From Litsea cubeba (Eukaryota; Streptophyta; Magnoliopsida; Laurales; Lauraceae): a DNA stretch of 64,000 bases. The stretch is taken from contig CM022944.1 of NCBI GenBank assembly GCA_012931725.1, positions 15,956,374-16,020,373 on the forward strand. The letters run 5' to 3'. Below, piece after piece: positions 31,147-43,185 of the stretch. Position 1 is the first letter of the stretch; each line of letters starts with the position of its first letter. The position numbers and the translations under genes are program-made. The notes under the pieces are model-generated. The model did not search any database. It had not been told where the DNA came from and worked only from the letters and a program-made list of their open reading frames with translations.

Positions 31147-34100
31147 TTGATCATCTTACCAATGGCGGAGTTTGATGTGATACTCGGTATGGATTGGTTA
31201 GCTAAGAACCGAGCAGTGTTAGATTGTTTTAACAAGACTGTGAAGTTGCAGAGTGCAGATCGTAGTGTTGAGTTTATTGGAGCTGAAAAGCCCATCTCCA
31301 CTCGGATGATTTCTGCATTGAAGGCAGAGCGGTTAATGAGGAACGGTTGCGAAGGTTTTTATCGCATTTATTGCGGAAGACAAGGAGTCCAAATCGGTTG
31401 ATGAGATTCCAGTGGTGCGAGAATTCCCGGATGTGTTTCCGGATGAGATTCCCGGTTTGCCACCTGTTCGTGAGTTGGATTTCACGATTGAATTGCAGCC
31501 AGGGACAACACCTATTTCAAAGGCCCCTTATAGGATGGCACCAGCAGAATTGAAAGAGTTGAAAACTCAGATCGGAGATCTGTTGGATAAGGGTTTCATC
31601 AGGCCTAGTGTTTCACCGTGGGGAGCTCCGGTGATATTTGTGAAGAAGAAGGACGGGACTATGCGGATGTGCATAGATTACAGACAGTTGAACCAGATGA
31701 CTGTTAAGAACAAGTACCCGTTACCGAGGATCGATGAGCTATTCGATCAATTGCAGGGAGCCCAATTCTTTTCAAAGATAGATATGCGTTCCGGTTATCA
31801 TCAGTTGCGAGTCAGAAAGGAAGATGTTCCTAAGACTGCATTCCGGACGAGATATGGACACTTTGAGTTTCTTGTGATGCCTTTTGGATTGACGAATGCT
31901 CCAGCAGTTTTTATGGCATTGATGAATAAGACATTTGCTCCTTTCTTGGATCAGTTTGTGGTAGTCTTCATAGATGATGTATTGGTGTACTCGAAGACTA
32001 AGGAGGAGCATGAGCATCAGTTGAGAACTTCTTTGCAACTTTTGAGGGATAACCAACTGTATGCTAAGTTGAGTAAATGTGAGTTTTGGTTGGAGCAAGT
32101 GGCATTTTTGGGCCACTTTATCTCTAAGGAAGGATTGACAGTAGACCCCAAGAAGATTGCAGCAGTTGTCAATTGGAGTAGCCCGAGGAATGTAACGGAG
32201 ATTCGTAGTTTCCTTGGACTTGCAGGGTACTACAGGAGGTTTGTGAAATGATTCGCTACCATTGCATCCCCGTTGACTAAGTTGACAAGGAAGGATATTC
32301 CATTTGTATGGACGGAAGGGTGTGAAAAGAGTTTCCAAGAGCTGAAGACCAGATTGACTACAGCACCCATACTTGCCTTACCCGCTGGAAGTGGAGGATT
32401 TGTGATTTTCACCGATGCATCAGGAGTAGGTTTGGGATGTGTTCTCATGCAGCATGATAAGGTGATAGCCTATGGATCGAGGCAATTGAAAGATCATGAG
32501 AAGAAATATGCCACACATGACTTGGAGTTAGCAGCAGTGGTATTTGCATTGAAGTTATGGAGGCATTATTTATATGGAGAGAGATTTGAGGTGCATACAG
32601 ATCACAAGAGTCTGCAATACCTGTTTACACAGGGTGATCTGAATAACAGGCAGAGGAGATGGATGGAGTACATAAAGGATTATGATTTTCCGATCAAGTA
32701 CCATCCTGGAAGAGTGAATGTGGTAGCAGATGCTCTCAGTAGGAAGGCAGCATTTAGTGGATGTATAATGCCTGAATGGAGATGGATGGAGCAATTCAGA
32801 GATATGGATGTGGAAGTCTGGCCAGTCAATGAGAAGGTCCTAGTTGCTACAATGGGAGTTTGGGAGCCAGAAATAGTTAACAGGATCAAGGAATGCCAGA
32901 AGGATGATCCAGAGTTGCAGAGAATCATCGAACATGTGGATGACAAGCCAGAGTTCAGATTGATAGAGGGAGTTTGGTACTGTAAGGATAGGTTGTGTGT
33001 GCCAGATGTTCAAGACATCAAGTCAGAATTGATGACAGATGCGCACCACACCCGATATTCTATTCACCCAGGGAGTGCCAAGATGTATCAGAATTTGAAG
33101 AATCACTATTGGTGGGTGAAAATGAAGAAAGAGATTGCAGAATTTGTCTCCAGATGTATGACTTGTTAGCAGATTAAGGCATAACACAAGAAGCCTCCTG
33201 GTTTACTTCACCCGTTGGAAATTCCACAGTGGAAATGGGAGAATATCACCATGGATTTCGTGTCGGGATTGCCGAACACGAAGAAAGGCAATGATGCTAT
33301 TTGGGTGATTGTTGATAGACTGACTAAATCAGCCCATTTCTTGCCATTCAAGACTGGACAGTTTATGGATAAGATGACTAAAATGTACAGGGACAATATA
33401 GTCAAGTTGCATGGAGTGCCTAAGTCCATAGTGTCCGATCGAGATACTAAGTTTGTCTCTCGGTTTTGGTCTACTTTCCAGTCATCTATGGGTACCCAGT
33501 TAAAGTTTAGCACAGCTTACCACCCTCAGACAGATGGACAGTCAGAGCGTACAATCCAGACATTGGAAGATCTCCTCCGAGCATGTGTTTTGGATTTCAA
33601 GGAGAGCTGGGATGAGAGTTTGCCTCTATGTGAGTTTGCCTACAACAACAGTTATCATTCAAGTATTGGTATGGCACCATTTGAGGCATTGTACGGAAGG
33701 AGATGTAGAACCCCAGCATGTTGGGAGGAAGTTGGAGTTCGGAGTTTTCATGGCCCTTCAGAGATTGCTGATTTCAGTGAGAAGGTCAGAGTTGTCCAGA
33801 TGAGAATGAAGGAGTCACGTGATCGTCAGAAGAGCTATGCAGACAAGAGGCGGAGACCTTTAGAATTCCAGGTTGGAGATATGGTTTTCCTGAAAGTGTC
33901 TCCAATGAGAGGTGTTGTCAGATTTGGACAAAAAGGGAAGCTCGCCAAGAGGTTTGTGGGACCATTTGAGATCAAGAGCAAGATTGGAGACGTGGCTTAT
34001 CGTCTAGTGCTACCGCCAGAGTTAGCGGGTGTGCACGACGTATTTCATGTCTAATTGCTTCAGAAGTACATTCCAGATCCCACCCATGTGTTGCAGCACG

Positions 34101-34339
34101 AGCCACTTCAGCTTCAGGCAGATGTCACCTACGTGGAGCGTCCAGCACAGATTATCGAAACTAAGGAGGTAGTGTTGCGTACTAAGACCATCCAGTGGGT
34201 CAAAGTACAGTGGGAGAACCACAGTCCGGAGGAAGCTACGTGGGAGCTGAAGGAGCAGATTCTGAAGACGTACCCTTATCTATTTCCAGATGAGGTATGT
34301 TTAGGCATTTGGGGGACCAAATGTTCTTTTTATTTGTGA
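31147..34339 (+). pseudogene. Tekay pol (PR-RT-RH-INT-chromodomain), broken
   Basis: The protease C-terminal half (FDVILGMDWL) starts at 31147 in one frame; a frameshift between about 31345 and 31410 moves to the RT frame. From 31412 a single frame continues to 34339: RT with VIFVKKKDGTMRMCIDYRQL and FIDDVLVYSK, RNase H with FTDASGVGLG and HKSL, integrase with the HHCC region, ITMDFVSGLP, and SDRDTKF. A chromodomain-like tail follows (IETKEVVLRT...WVKVQWENHSPEEATW). Four in-frame stops interrupt it at 32249 (TGA), 33167 (TAG), about 33182 (TAA) and 34052 (TAA). At 32249 TGA replaces a likely CGA and at 33167 TAG a likely CAG, both C-to-T changes. The protease active site and all gag are missing. 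Confidence 0.9.
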
Positions 34340-34343
34340 GAGT

Positions 34344-37300
34344 TGTAAGGTCCGTGACCTTACTGGGTCAGTTGGGCCCAAAACCCGGCCCACTGACCCG
34401 TTTAGTTTGTTATTATTTTATTTAATTGTATTTTAGATATTTAAGTGAGTTTAGATCATGAGCGAGTTTCTTTTAGCATTAGAATAGTGCATGCGAAGTT
34501 TCGTTTGATTCCGAGTTCGTTTGATCATAGCAGGGGGTAGTTTGCAATTTAGGAAAAATTGAGTGTTTTTCCGAAATATTCCAAACGCCGTGATTTATGG
34601 GTTCGTTAGAAAGGTCTCGTCGTTCTGATGACTTTTGTCTCTTGATTCATCGCGATCCGGCGATCAGAAACCTTTCAAGTGGTCCATTCTTTCACCGGAC
34701 CCACTTAAAGGACAATTCGGTCTTTTCCTCTCCTATCGTCTTCTTAAACGATGTTTAACCCTAATTCCAGTTTTATTCTATGCAACGGAAGAGAGAACCG
34801 CAGCCATCTTCTTCTTATTCCTTTCTCAAGCCCGGAACCTTAGCCCAGGAGACCCCATTCGGAGATCTGATCCGTTAGAAGTCATCCTCGCGTTTCCCTC
34901 TTGCTTCCGGTATCAATCTGGTAAGGTTTCCAGTAATTTCATCTTTATGCCATCTTCCTTTTGGTTTAGATTGAGTTAGATCTTGATTCGTTTCCTTCCT
35001 ATCTTCTTCCTGGTTTACTAGATTTCGATTTCTCGGGATAGATTGTGGATCTCACGGTAGGAAGATTCCTCCTCGCGTTTATCCAATTTCAATCTTCTGA
35101 CATTGAGGCAAGTAGATTTACACTACATAATATAACATGTGTGTTGTTCCTTTATTGATTTGCAATGGTTCTTGATAGACTTCCCCTTTAATTCCAAGCT
35201 TGTCTGATTTTAATTTGGAAATCATTTGTTAGGTTATGTTTTTGAGAAAATGTTGATATTAGGTTGATTAGAGGTTGCTTAAGTTGATTAAATGAAATGG
35301 ATTATGATGTATGGATTGAATGTGAAGAATGGGGAGCAAGGAGGCTCAGTTTTCTGCAGGTTAGCCATGGATTGGCCGGAGGAAAAAGGGAGCAGAAACT
35401 CATTTACGGGCTTCAGGTTCGCTGTCCGATCGATCGGTCGCACAGTGCGATCGATCGGACAGTGAACATTTCCTCAAATTAACTGTGGGCGATCACAGTC
35501 CGATCGATCGGTCACACAGTCCGATCGATCGGTCTGTGAGAACTCTCAGTTAACTGGGAGGTGCCCAGTGCCGATCGATCGGTCACTCAGTCCGATTGAT
35601 CGGACTATGCACTAACTGTGAGGTGTTCAGTGCCGATCGATCGCACCTTCGGTGCGATCGATCGGAGGGTGCATGGTCACTGAAACTTCAAAGGCTTGTA
35701 ACTTTCAATCCGCCCGTTGGATTTGCACATATAATACACCGTTGGAAAGCCCTTGAAATAGAGAATCCAATGGTTCTGGTTTCATCACGATCGGAGATCG
35801 AAAAGTGATGTGATTAGTTGAATTAATGATCCGACTCTTGTAACTTAAGAAAGAGACTGTTTGACCTAGGTTTGGGACTTAGATGTTGGAAACCATTAAC
35901 TTACTATCACATGACCATAAATGGGTTTGAAATCGAATCACGTGCTTGGTGTGAATTCGATGGGTTGTCTAGGTATTCGTGTATTACACGTAGTGTAACC
36001 GAATGCACATGGAGTTGAATTTAATGATGTTCAACATGATTGTACACCAAGGAATTATCCTAAAAGCATCATTGATTCAATTTCCACATGTACTCCGTTA
36101 GAATACGTAGGATACAGGGATGACACCACTTACTTAGGGTTGGATTGTAATTCTTCCTTGACTTGTGACTTGTATCCGTTGATAACATCTCCTTGTACAC
36201 TCCCTTGACATAAAACACGTAATCAATTATGAAACATAAACTCTTATAGAATTTAGGACTTGGACTTGACTTAGAGTGTACCATAGGAACCCGTGTTTTG
36301 TATTGATGAACATGATTGGCTAGTAATGGAAGAGGATTATCACGTGTTTCGCTTGTCTTGTATCGTCTTGAATAAAATAATCTCTAAGAACTTGTCTTGT
36401 ACTTGGAACTAGCCAGACTTGCTTGTCTTGTCTGTTCTTGAGTCAAAACCACTTTATTATTATTGTTTGCATATCATGGCCATCTGCACTTTGGGATTTA
36501 ATGACGAATCGGTTACTCCGGTTGTCGGGGTGGGCAGTCGGCGTAGGACGGCGTCCATGGCGTTGAATAGCTGGGAGCGGGCTATGACCGTGCTGCTATT
36601 CCCAGGACAGGGAGCTAGGATCCCACTGGAGCCGGATTATGGTATCAGTAGTCCAAGGGGATTGTTACTGGTACCACCCCCCGGGAGGTGGCATAGGACA
36701 TCCTCGGAGTCTCCCTCTTGCTTGTCTGCTTGCATTGCATGGATAGTGGTTATAGTTAGATGATTGCTAGGATTCCTGTTATTGTTTCTGCTTATTAATC
36801 TCGCTTTATGCCTAGCTTCATATTCTTGTAATCAATATGATCTTATACCTGTCATTACTCTATACAGTGATGCATGTCGTGTTTATTACGTTTATATATC
36901 TATTGCTCAAACATGTCGTTGACTTTGTTCCTTGATGTACAGACACATCAGGTGATTCTTCTACGAGGAGCAGGCAGGTGAGCAGATCCCAGAGGATCTC
37001 CAACCAACAGAGGAGGCACGAGAGTGGCGTGCCGATGACGTAGAGTAGCGTCATCACTCCCGGCACGAGAGAGACATATTTGGGATCTATTAGATTTATC
37101 TTTCATTATATATTTCTCTCGTCAAACCTTTATATTACATTGACTTCTGTTTCTTTGATTGGCCATGTTTAGTGGGTTGGCCATTGTAATAAATTACTTA
37201 ACTTTGAAGTTCTATTTATTCTTCTTGCAACTTTAATTTAAGGAGAGTTTATTAATCATTGCTTGAGATCCTATATGCCTAGAGTTATATTAACTCTATA

Positions 37301-37444
37301 TTTATTGTGACACATGAGGTTGGAAATATTAAATCCTCACCGCGGACTACGATCCGTGGGCCCAAAGGACAAAATTTTTAAATAGTCCAAAAATTCACTC
37401 TCCGGATCCGGTTATTTCTTTAATCGGGTTCGGGGGACGTGACA
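34344..37444 (+). repeat. right (3') LTR of the Tekay element
   Basis: 3,101 bp, TGTAAGGTCC to GACGTGACA, collinear with the left LTR without the solo-LTR insertion. The palindrome cluster is conserved at 35426-35665. Confidence 0.93.
35426..35665. repeat. CGATCGATCG palindrome cluster in the right Tekay LTR
   Basis: The same four palindrome pairs as in the left LTR, with a few point changes (for example CCGATTGATCGG). The terminal 15-bp hairpin at 35633-35665 is perfectly kept. Confidence 0.92.
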
Positions 37445-39330
37445 CTATGCCTCAAGATAGACATCTCCAAAGCCTTTGAGAAACTCAATTGGTCATTCCT
37501 CTGCTCTGCTCTTAGGTTCTTCAATTTCTCCGAAGATTGGATATCCCTTATAAAAAAATGCGTTTGCACCACTAGATGTTTTGTCTTGATCAACCGCTCC
37601 CCTCATGGATTTTTTAGCTTTTCTTGTGGCTTAAGACAAGGTGATCCCTTATTCCCCTACCTTTTCATTATTGCTGAAGAAATTCTTAGTCTCCACCTCC
37701 ATGACCTTCACTCCCAAGGTACTATCCTCCCCCTCTCCTCTATCCCCTCCACTCCCTGCCACCTTCTCTATGCAAATGACATTATCATTCTAATGAAAGG
37801 TGCAACTTCTGGTGTTCTTGCCATTCAAGACCTTCTTGAGCTATATCAATCTTCCTCGGGCCAACACATCAACCTCATTAAGAGTCAGCTATTCCTTGGC
37901 AAATGTGGGACCCGAAGGAAAGCAAGAATCTGCTTCATCCTTGGAATGCAAGAAAGCAGGACTTAGCTCAAATATTTGGGTGTCCCTATTGCAGTTGGCT
38001 CTCCAAAGCGTACTCACTTCCTCCCTATGCTGGATTCTATCAATGCAAGACTAACCGCTTGGAAGGCCAAGACTCTCTCTTTTGCAGGTCGCCTAATCCT
38101 CATCAAACATGTCCTCTCAAGTATTCACATGCACATAGCTTCCATCCTTCCCCTTCCAACTTCCATTTGCAACTCCATTGAGAGACTTTTGAGACATTTT
38201 CTATGGTCAGGCAATGCTACCTCCCCTAAGTTTAATCATGTCAGCTGGTCCCAAATTACCCTCCCAAAGTCGGAAGGAGGCCTCGGCATCAGAAGGATCA
38301 CTAAAGTTAATGTTGCATCTCTCATCAAGCTAGGCTGGCATGCTACTACCATGATCACCATCTGGTCTACTTGGTTCAAGAATCGCTACTTCAAGAACTG
38401 CAATATCTAGAACCTTGCTACCTCTTTCTACGGATCATGCATTTGGAAGAAAATTCGTCGGCTTGCTCACATCATCCATTAGGGCGGTGCTTGGGTCTTT
38501 GGTAATGGTTTGGATATTGACATCTGGCACGACACCTGGTGTGGCCCCAAGCCAATCTCTGGGATCTTCCCCAGCCTTCACTTTCCCCTGGACCAGCGCC
38601 TTGCCTCCCTCTTCCACTCAGGCACCTGGCATATCCCCCAGAACCTTACTATTGCTGTCCGCGACCTGCTCTCCTCCGTTACATCTTACCTCTCTCCAAG
38701 CTCCTCTGTTAGTGACCATCTCTATTGGAAAGAGGCTACTGATGGCCAGCTATCTTTGAATGCTGTTTGGAACTCTACCAGGTCCAGAGGACCCATCCTT
38801 TAATGGCCTCCTCTTATTTGGAACGGCATCTCCATCCCCAGAATTAGTTGCTTTGGCAGGTGCTTGATGCTCAATAGAACTCCCACTGAATCTCGTCTTC
38901 AGCACCTTGGATTCTCCCTAGCTTCACGATGCAACCTCTGCTTCAATGGTGAAGATTCAGTCTCTTCTTCTCATGCTCTACAGCTCTTTCTCTCTGGCTC
39001 TGGTTGTCTGACGCCTCCAGCGTTCTTCTCCCCCCTGCTGCTCTGCCACCTCTATTTGGCTCTCCCTTTCTAGAGGCAACGACTGGGCTGGGAAAAAACT
39101 CATGGCATCTGTTTTCTTGTTTGTCCTCTACGCTCTTTGGAAGACCAGAAATGCTGCCATTTTTTATAATCTCCACCCTCCTCTCAATCAGATCCTAGCT
39201 CATCTGCAGGCCGACTCGGGCTCCACCTTGAAGAAGATTTCCAAACCTTTTGACAGCCCCCAGCTTAGCTCTCTCCTCAGGTTTTTGAATATCCCTGTGA
39301 ATCTCATTCCAATGTGATTCAATCTGTTCT
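37445..39330 (+). pseudogene. LINE reverse transcriptase and zf-RVT, 3' segment
   Basis: Continues the RT: IDISKAFEKLNWSFL, CGLRQGDPLFPYLFI, and LLYANDIIIL, where the catalytic YADD is changed to YAND. Frameshifts near 37970 and stops later break it. Downstream frames match the C-terminal region of plant LINE polyproteins (LPKSEGGLGIRRI, then a zf-RVT-like part with SRCNLCFNGEDS). The catalytic Asp change and frameshifts mean a dead copy. Confidence 0.85.
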
Positions 39331-39471
39331 GGGTTTTGACTTCTTCTCGGGGTCTTTTAGCCTTGCTCTGCTCCCTTTTGTATTTTCATTTCTTTTTTTT
39401 GAAGGCCTCCGTGCCTTTGTATTCTTTATTCTCCTTCCTTAATACAATTACCCTTAAAAAAAAAAAAAACT

Positions 39472-39959
39472 AAAGGGGCTAAACTCGGAAAAAACTTTGC
39501 TTCTTATTGGATGGATGAGATTTGGGGTATCACATTGATGAGATGAGCTCCGGACTGCATTGATCAACCCAGCTAGCCATGATAAGGTTCACCAACTCCT
39601 TGATTGGACCTACCCCTTTCGATGCAATAAGTACATGTCTTAATATAGGAAGGGTACGACAATTTGGAAATTTACCATTAAAGTGAAAATAATGTAAAGT
39701 ATCAAATCAAAAGAGAATAAAATATAAGAGAGTTGTGATGATATTTTATCTTTAGTGGATCGGTAGATAATCTTTTTGTATAAAAAGTGAATGTTTTTTG
39801 TCATTTAGTGAAAAAATGAGGTTTTTTTTTCTACTTTTTTCTTTTTGAAAAAAAGGGAGGGAATTTTGAATATGTGTACTTTTATTGCAACCCCTTATCT
39901 GAAAAATGAAGTCTTTACATTACCTTTTGCTAACCTAGTAAATTGCCAAACGGGCCCTT
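39472..39959. other. intergenic, no gene seen
   Basis: AT-rich sequence between the LINE poly(A) tail and the copia-like element. Confidence 0.5.
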
Positions 39960-39964
39960 AATTC

Positions 39965-40644
39965 TGTAAGGGTGACAAATGCTGACAGGCGAAAAATGGC
40001 AGAAGCATTGCTCGCTATAGCAAGCGAGGCGGACAAGCATAGTTTAATCCGATCCGAACACTTTTATAGAAATGGAAAAGGTTTGATATTTTTAGTGGAT
40101 TATGACTAGGAGTCTTATGCATGGGTTTAGAGCTATAAATTGGGTGATTCTCTCAATCCAAATATATACATCACCTCTCTCATTGATCTGAGTGAGAGAT
40201 ATCTTAAAGAGAGAATTATTCTCTAGAGCCATTGAGAGATTGTTCTGACGGGTTGCTCCAGAAGGTTTTGTTACTTCTACTCTCTTGTAAAAGATAGTTC
40301 ATCTTGGCTGACAAGGTGCGAAGATATCAAGTAAGGAGAACGGTGCACGGTGGAAGTCGTGTCAGTGGAAGTATTGTAAGAACAATTACAGTCTTTAGGT
40401 CGAGGTACTGACTGAGGTAAATGAGCTGTGAGTATATCTTATAACTGTTCATGAATTCTTGATTTCTGGATCGTGATTTTTCTCCCTGGAAAAGGGTTTT
40501 CACGTTAAATATTGTGTCTGCCTTCTTGCGGTGTGTGATTGGTAGATTTATTTGCTAGTACTATCTTGTTTGGTTATTACATTCGCTGCATTGGTTTGAT
40601 TAATTAAACTAGCATTGATTCTCGTGGGTCCTGTAAAACTCTCA
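39965..40644 (+). repeat. left LTR of the copia derivative
   Basis: Starts TGTAAGGGTGACA, ends AACTCTCA. Matches 42118-42807 with many substitutions, so this is an old insertion. TATAAATT at 40134 is a probable promoter box. Confidence 0.85.
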
Positions 40645-41640
40645 ATTGATATCAGAGAAGGTTGCACTATTTTACTGTGTTGATTTAAATATTGCTAGAA
40701 TGGATAACTACCGCGAAGACACTACTACCAAAATTCCTAAATCTGTTGAGAAGAAGAAATCTTCTAAAGAGATTCAGTGCTATGAGTGTCATGGATATGG
40801 ACACCTTGTCAGCGATTGTGTTAATAACAAACCAAAGAAAAGGGATTTTAATTTAAAAAGGTCCGAGTCTGAGAAGCCTACCACTAGCAAAGAGAAATTC
40901 ATGGATTTTCTGGCATCTACATGTTCTACTACTACACAAGTTTCTTGTGATGATGGGACTGATCATGATGATAGTAAGTTAGAGGTAGAACAAGACTGGA
41001 CAGCTGAATATCAAACGTTGTTTGAGAAGGCTATGAAGATGCTAAAGATGAATGAAAAAGTGGCCAAAAATTTGAAAGCGTCTGAAGAGCCAAATTCTTC
41101 CTTGAAAGCTAAACTTGCAAAAACACTTACAAAAGTACAAAAATTGAAGGATGAAAATAATAGGTTGGCTGACAAACTGACTGTAAAATTACAAAAGTGT
41201 GACTTACTTGATTCTGATATGGAGACTTTGAAAGCAGAGAATTTTGATTTGAATGGAAGACTCAATATGGTCCTATCTGAGTTAAATACTGCTAAAGCCT
41301 CATTAAACACAGGATGAACACCGGATTGAAAAAACTTGATGACATTTTGTGTAGTCAAAAGGCACACACTGACAAACATGGCATTGGCTATGCTGACTGA
41401 GCATCCACTTTCAATGCCAAAGGTAAAAACTGTTTTGTTAAAAATTCAGTTATTATCAATCCTATTGTTAGTGTTGCAAAGAAAGTTCCAAAGAAGTAGA
41501 ATGTGTCACGTCCTGAATATATACCCACTTGTCATTATTGTAGAATTAAAGAACATATTCGACCCCATTGCAATAAGCTGCGAAGTTTACCGAATCAGAA
41601 GCAATGGAAGAAAACACAGAAGGCTGAATTGAGAAAAAAG
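40645..41640 (+). pseudogene. copia gag fragment with zinc knuckles and coiled coil
   Basis: An open frame (40646-41317) encodes a CCHC knuckle CYECHGYGHLVSDC followed by a Lys/Glu/Leu-rich coiled coil. After a frameshift a second knuckle-like CHYCRIKEHIRPHC appears (41530-41580) with a WVKKE motif. This arrangement is seen in gag C-termini of SIRE/Maximus-type copia elements. The N-terminal capsid part is missing. Confidence 0.8.
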
Positions 41641-42117
41641 AATGACAAAGCTATTTGGGTCAAGAAAGAAGAATGTCAAAGCTGTTTGGGTCAAGAAAGA
41701 AGACTTACCTTCTGTGTTGGTACACACTTTGCTGAAGTATTTAAATTTACAAGTATGCGTGTCTAAGCTTCATCACCCTTTATTTGTAAGATCAAGCCCC
41801 CGCCTCAGTGCTGATATGAAGATCATATTGAGGGGGAGTCAATATTGAGGCGGTGCTAGTGGATCCAGATTGACCAAAGCTGCATGATGATGTTTGTTTG
41901 TCAATTATTGACAAATATAGGGGGAGAAGAATGAAGCTAGGGAGAGCTATACAAGTCAAGGTAATTCAAGATCTAAAAGTTCAAGCAAAGGCAATACAAG
42001 ATCTACAGTACTGATTTTTTTATTTTAAATTCAATGTATTTTGGGTTTTACTTTTGGGTGGATCAAGTTGTATTTGATTTAGGGAGTTTTGTCTAAAAAT
42101 TACCATAAGGAGGAGAT

Positions 42118-42807
42118 TATAAGGGTGACATATGCTGATAGGCGAAAATGACAGAAGCATGGCTCGCTATAGCGAGCGAGCGAACAAGCCCAGTTCAATC
42201 TGATCCGAGCTCTTTTATAGAGTTGGAAAAGGTTTGATATTCTTAGTGGATTATGACTAGGAGTCTTATGTACGGATTCAGAGTTATAAATTGGGTGATT
42301 CTCTCAACCCCAAATAGATACATTACCTCTCTCATTGATTTGAGTGAGAGATATCTTAGAGAGAGAATTATTTTCTAGAGTTATTGAGAGATTGTTTTGA
42401 CGGGTTGCTCCAGAAGGTTTTGTTGCTTCTACTTTCTTGTAGAAAATAGTACTTCTTGGCTGACAAGGTGCGGGGATATCAAGTAAGGAGAACGGTGCAC
42501 GGTACACGGTGCGAAAATAGTCGTGTCAGTGAAGTTTTGTAAGAACAACTACAGTCTTTAGGTCGAGGTAATGATTGAGAAAAATGAGCTGTGAGTATAT
42601 CTTATAATTGTTCGTCAGTTCTTGATTTCTGGATCGTGGTTTTTCTCCCTGAAAAAGAGTTTTCACGTTAAATATTGTGTATGCCTTCTTGTGGTGTGTG
42701 ATTGGTAGATTTATTTGCTAGTTCTATTTTGTTTGGTTAGTTACATCCGCTGCATTAGTTTGATTAATAGACTAGCATACATTCTAGTGGGTCCCACAAA
42801 ACTTTCA
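42118..42807 (+). repeat. right LTR of the copia derivative
   Basis: Starts TATAAGGGTGACA (the usual TG changed to TA) and ends AACTTTCA; collinear with the left LTR. Confidence 0.85.
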
Positions 42808-42947
42808 ATTCCTCCAATACATAGTTAAAATTCTGACTCAGACTCCCTTGTATTAGTTTTAAACTAAAAAAAAAAAAGAAAAGAAGATCAACATACAATA
42901 TCGATGGGACTAATTCCCACTTGTATCACCAATATTCATAGTTGTTG

Positions 42948-43174
42948 AATCCGGATGGGTTGCATGAGTGGTTAGGACCATAGTTCCTCCCTCTTCCGAA
43001 GCTAGAGGTCTTGGTATCGATCTTTGGTTCCCTCCTCTCCAGGAATCGAAGTTGAATCCACTGGTGCTCTCTTCTTAAAGCCACAGGAGATTTATCTAGC
43101 TTCCCTTTGGTTCCAAAGAGATTAGTCCAGTCCAAACAGCCATGACACCCTTCTTCTGTCAGAAAAAAAAAATC
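42948..43174 (+). mobile_element. tRNA-derived SINE
   Basis: An A-box-like TTGCATGAGTGGTTAGG and a B-box-like GGTATCGATC lie in the first 80 bp, and the body ends in an A-rich tail. The 11-bp CATAGTTGTTG flanks it (42937-42947 and 43175-43185), a target duplication of the length LINE machinery makes. Total about 227 bp. Confidence 0.78.
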
Positions 43175-43185
43175 CATAGTTGTTG

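Larger units (their letters stand above)
26056..37444 (+). mobile_element. Tekay/Del-type chromovirus (Ty3/gypsy), gag deleted
   Basis: LTRs at 26056-30926 (with a nested solo LTR) and 34344-37444 both start TGTAAGGTCCGTGACC and end GACGTGACA. CTATG flanks the element (26051-26055, 37445-37449). An initiator-tRNA primer site follows the left LTR. The internal region is only 3.4 kb: gag and the protease active site are missing, and PR-RT-RH-INT remain with a C-terminal chromodomain-like segment. Long LTRs and the chromodomain point to the Tekay/Del clade. Confidence 0.93.
25830..39471 (+). mobile_element. L1-type LINE split by a Tekay retrotransposon
   Basis: LINE reverse transcriptase sequence at 25830-26055 resumes exactly at 37445/37450 after the inserted LTR element; removing it and one CTATG duplication joins the reading frame at GSLC-LKIDISKAF. 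The LINE continues to a poly(A) tract at about 39456-39471. It is 5' truncated, since no ORF1 or endonuclease is present. Confidence 0.9.
39965..42807 (+). mobile_element. SIRE-like copia derivative with gag only
   Basis: Direct LTRs of about 680-690 bp (39965-40644 and 42118-42807) flank a 1.47-kb interior holding a gag fragment but no protease, integrase or RT. A primer-site-like TTGATATCAGAGA follows the left LTR and a polypurine tract AAGGAGGAGAT precedes the right one. The flanks share ATTC (AATTC left of 39965; ATTC from 42808), so a 4-5-bp duplication is likely but its exact frame is uncertain. Confidence 0.85.
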
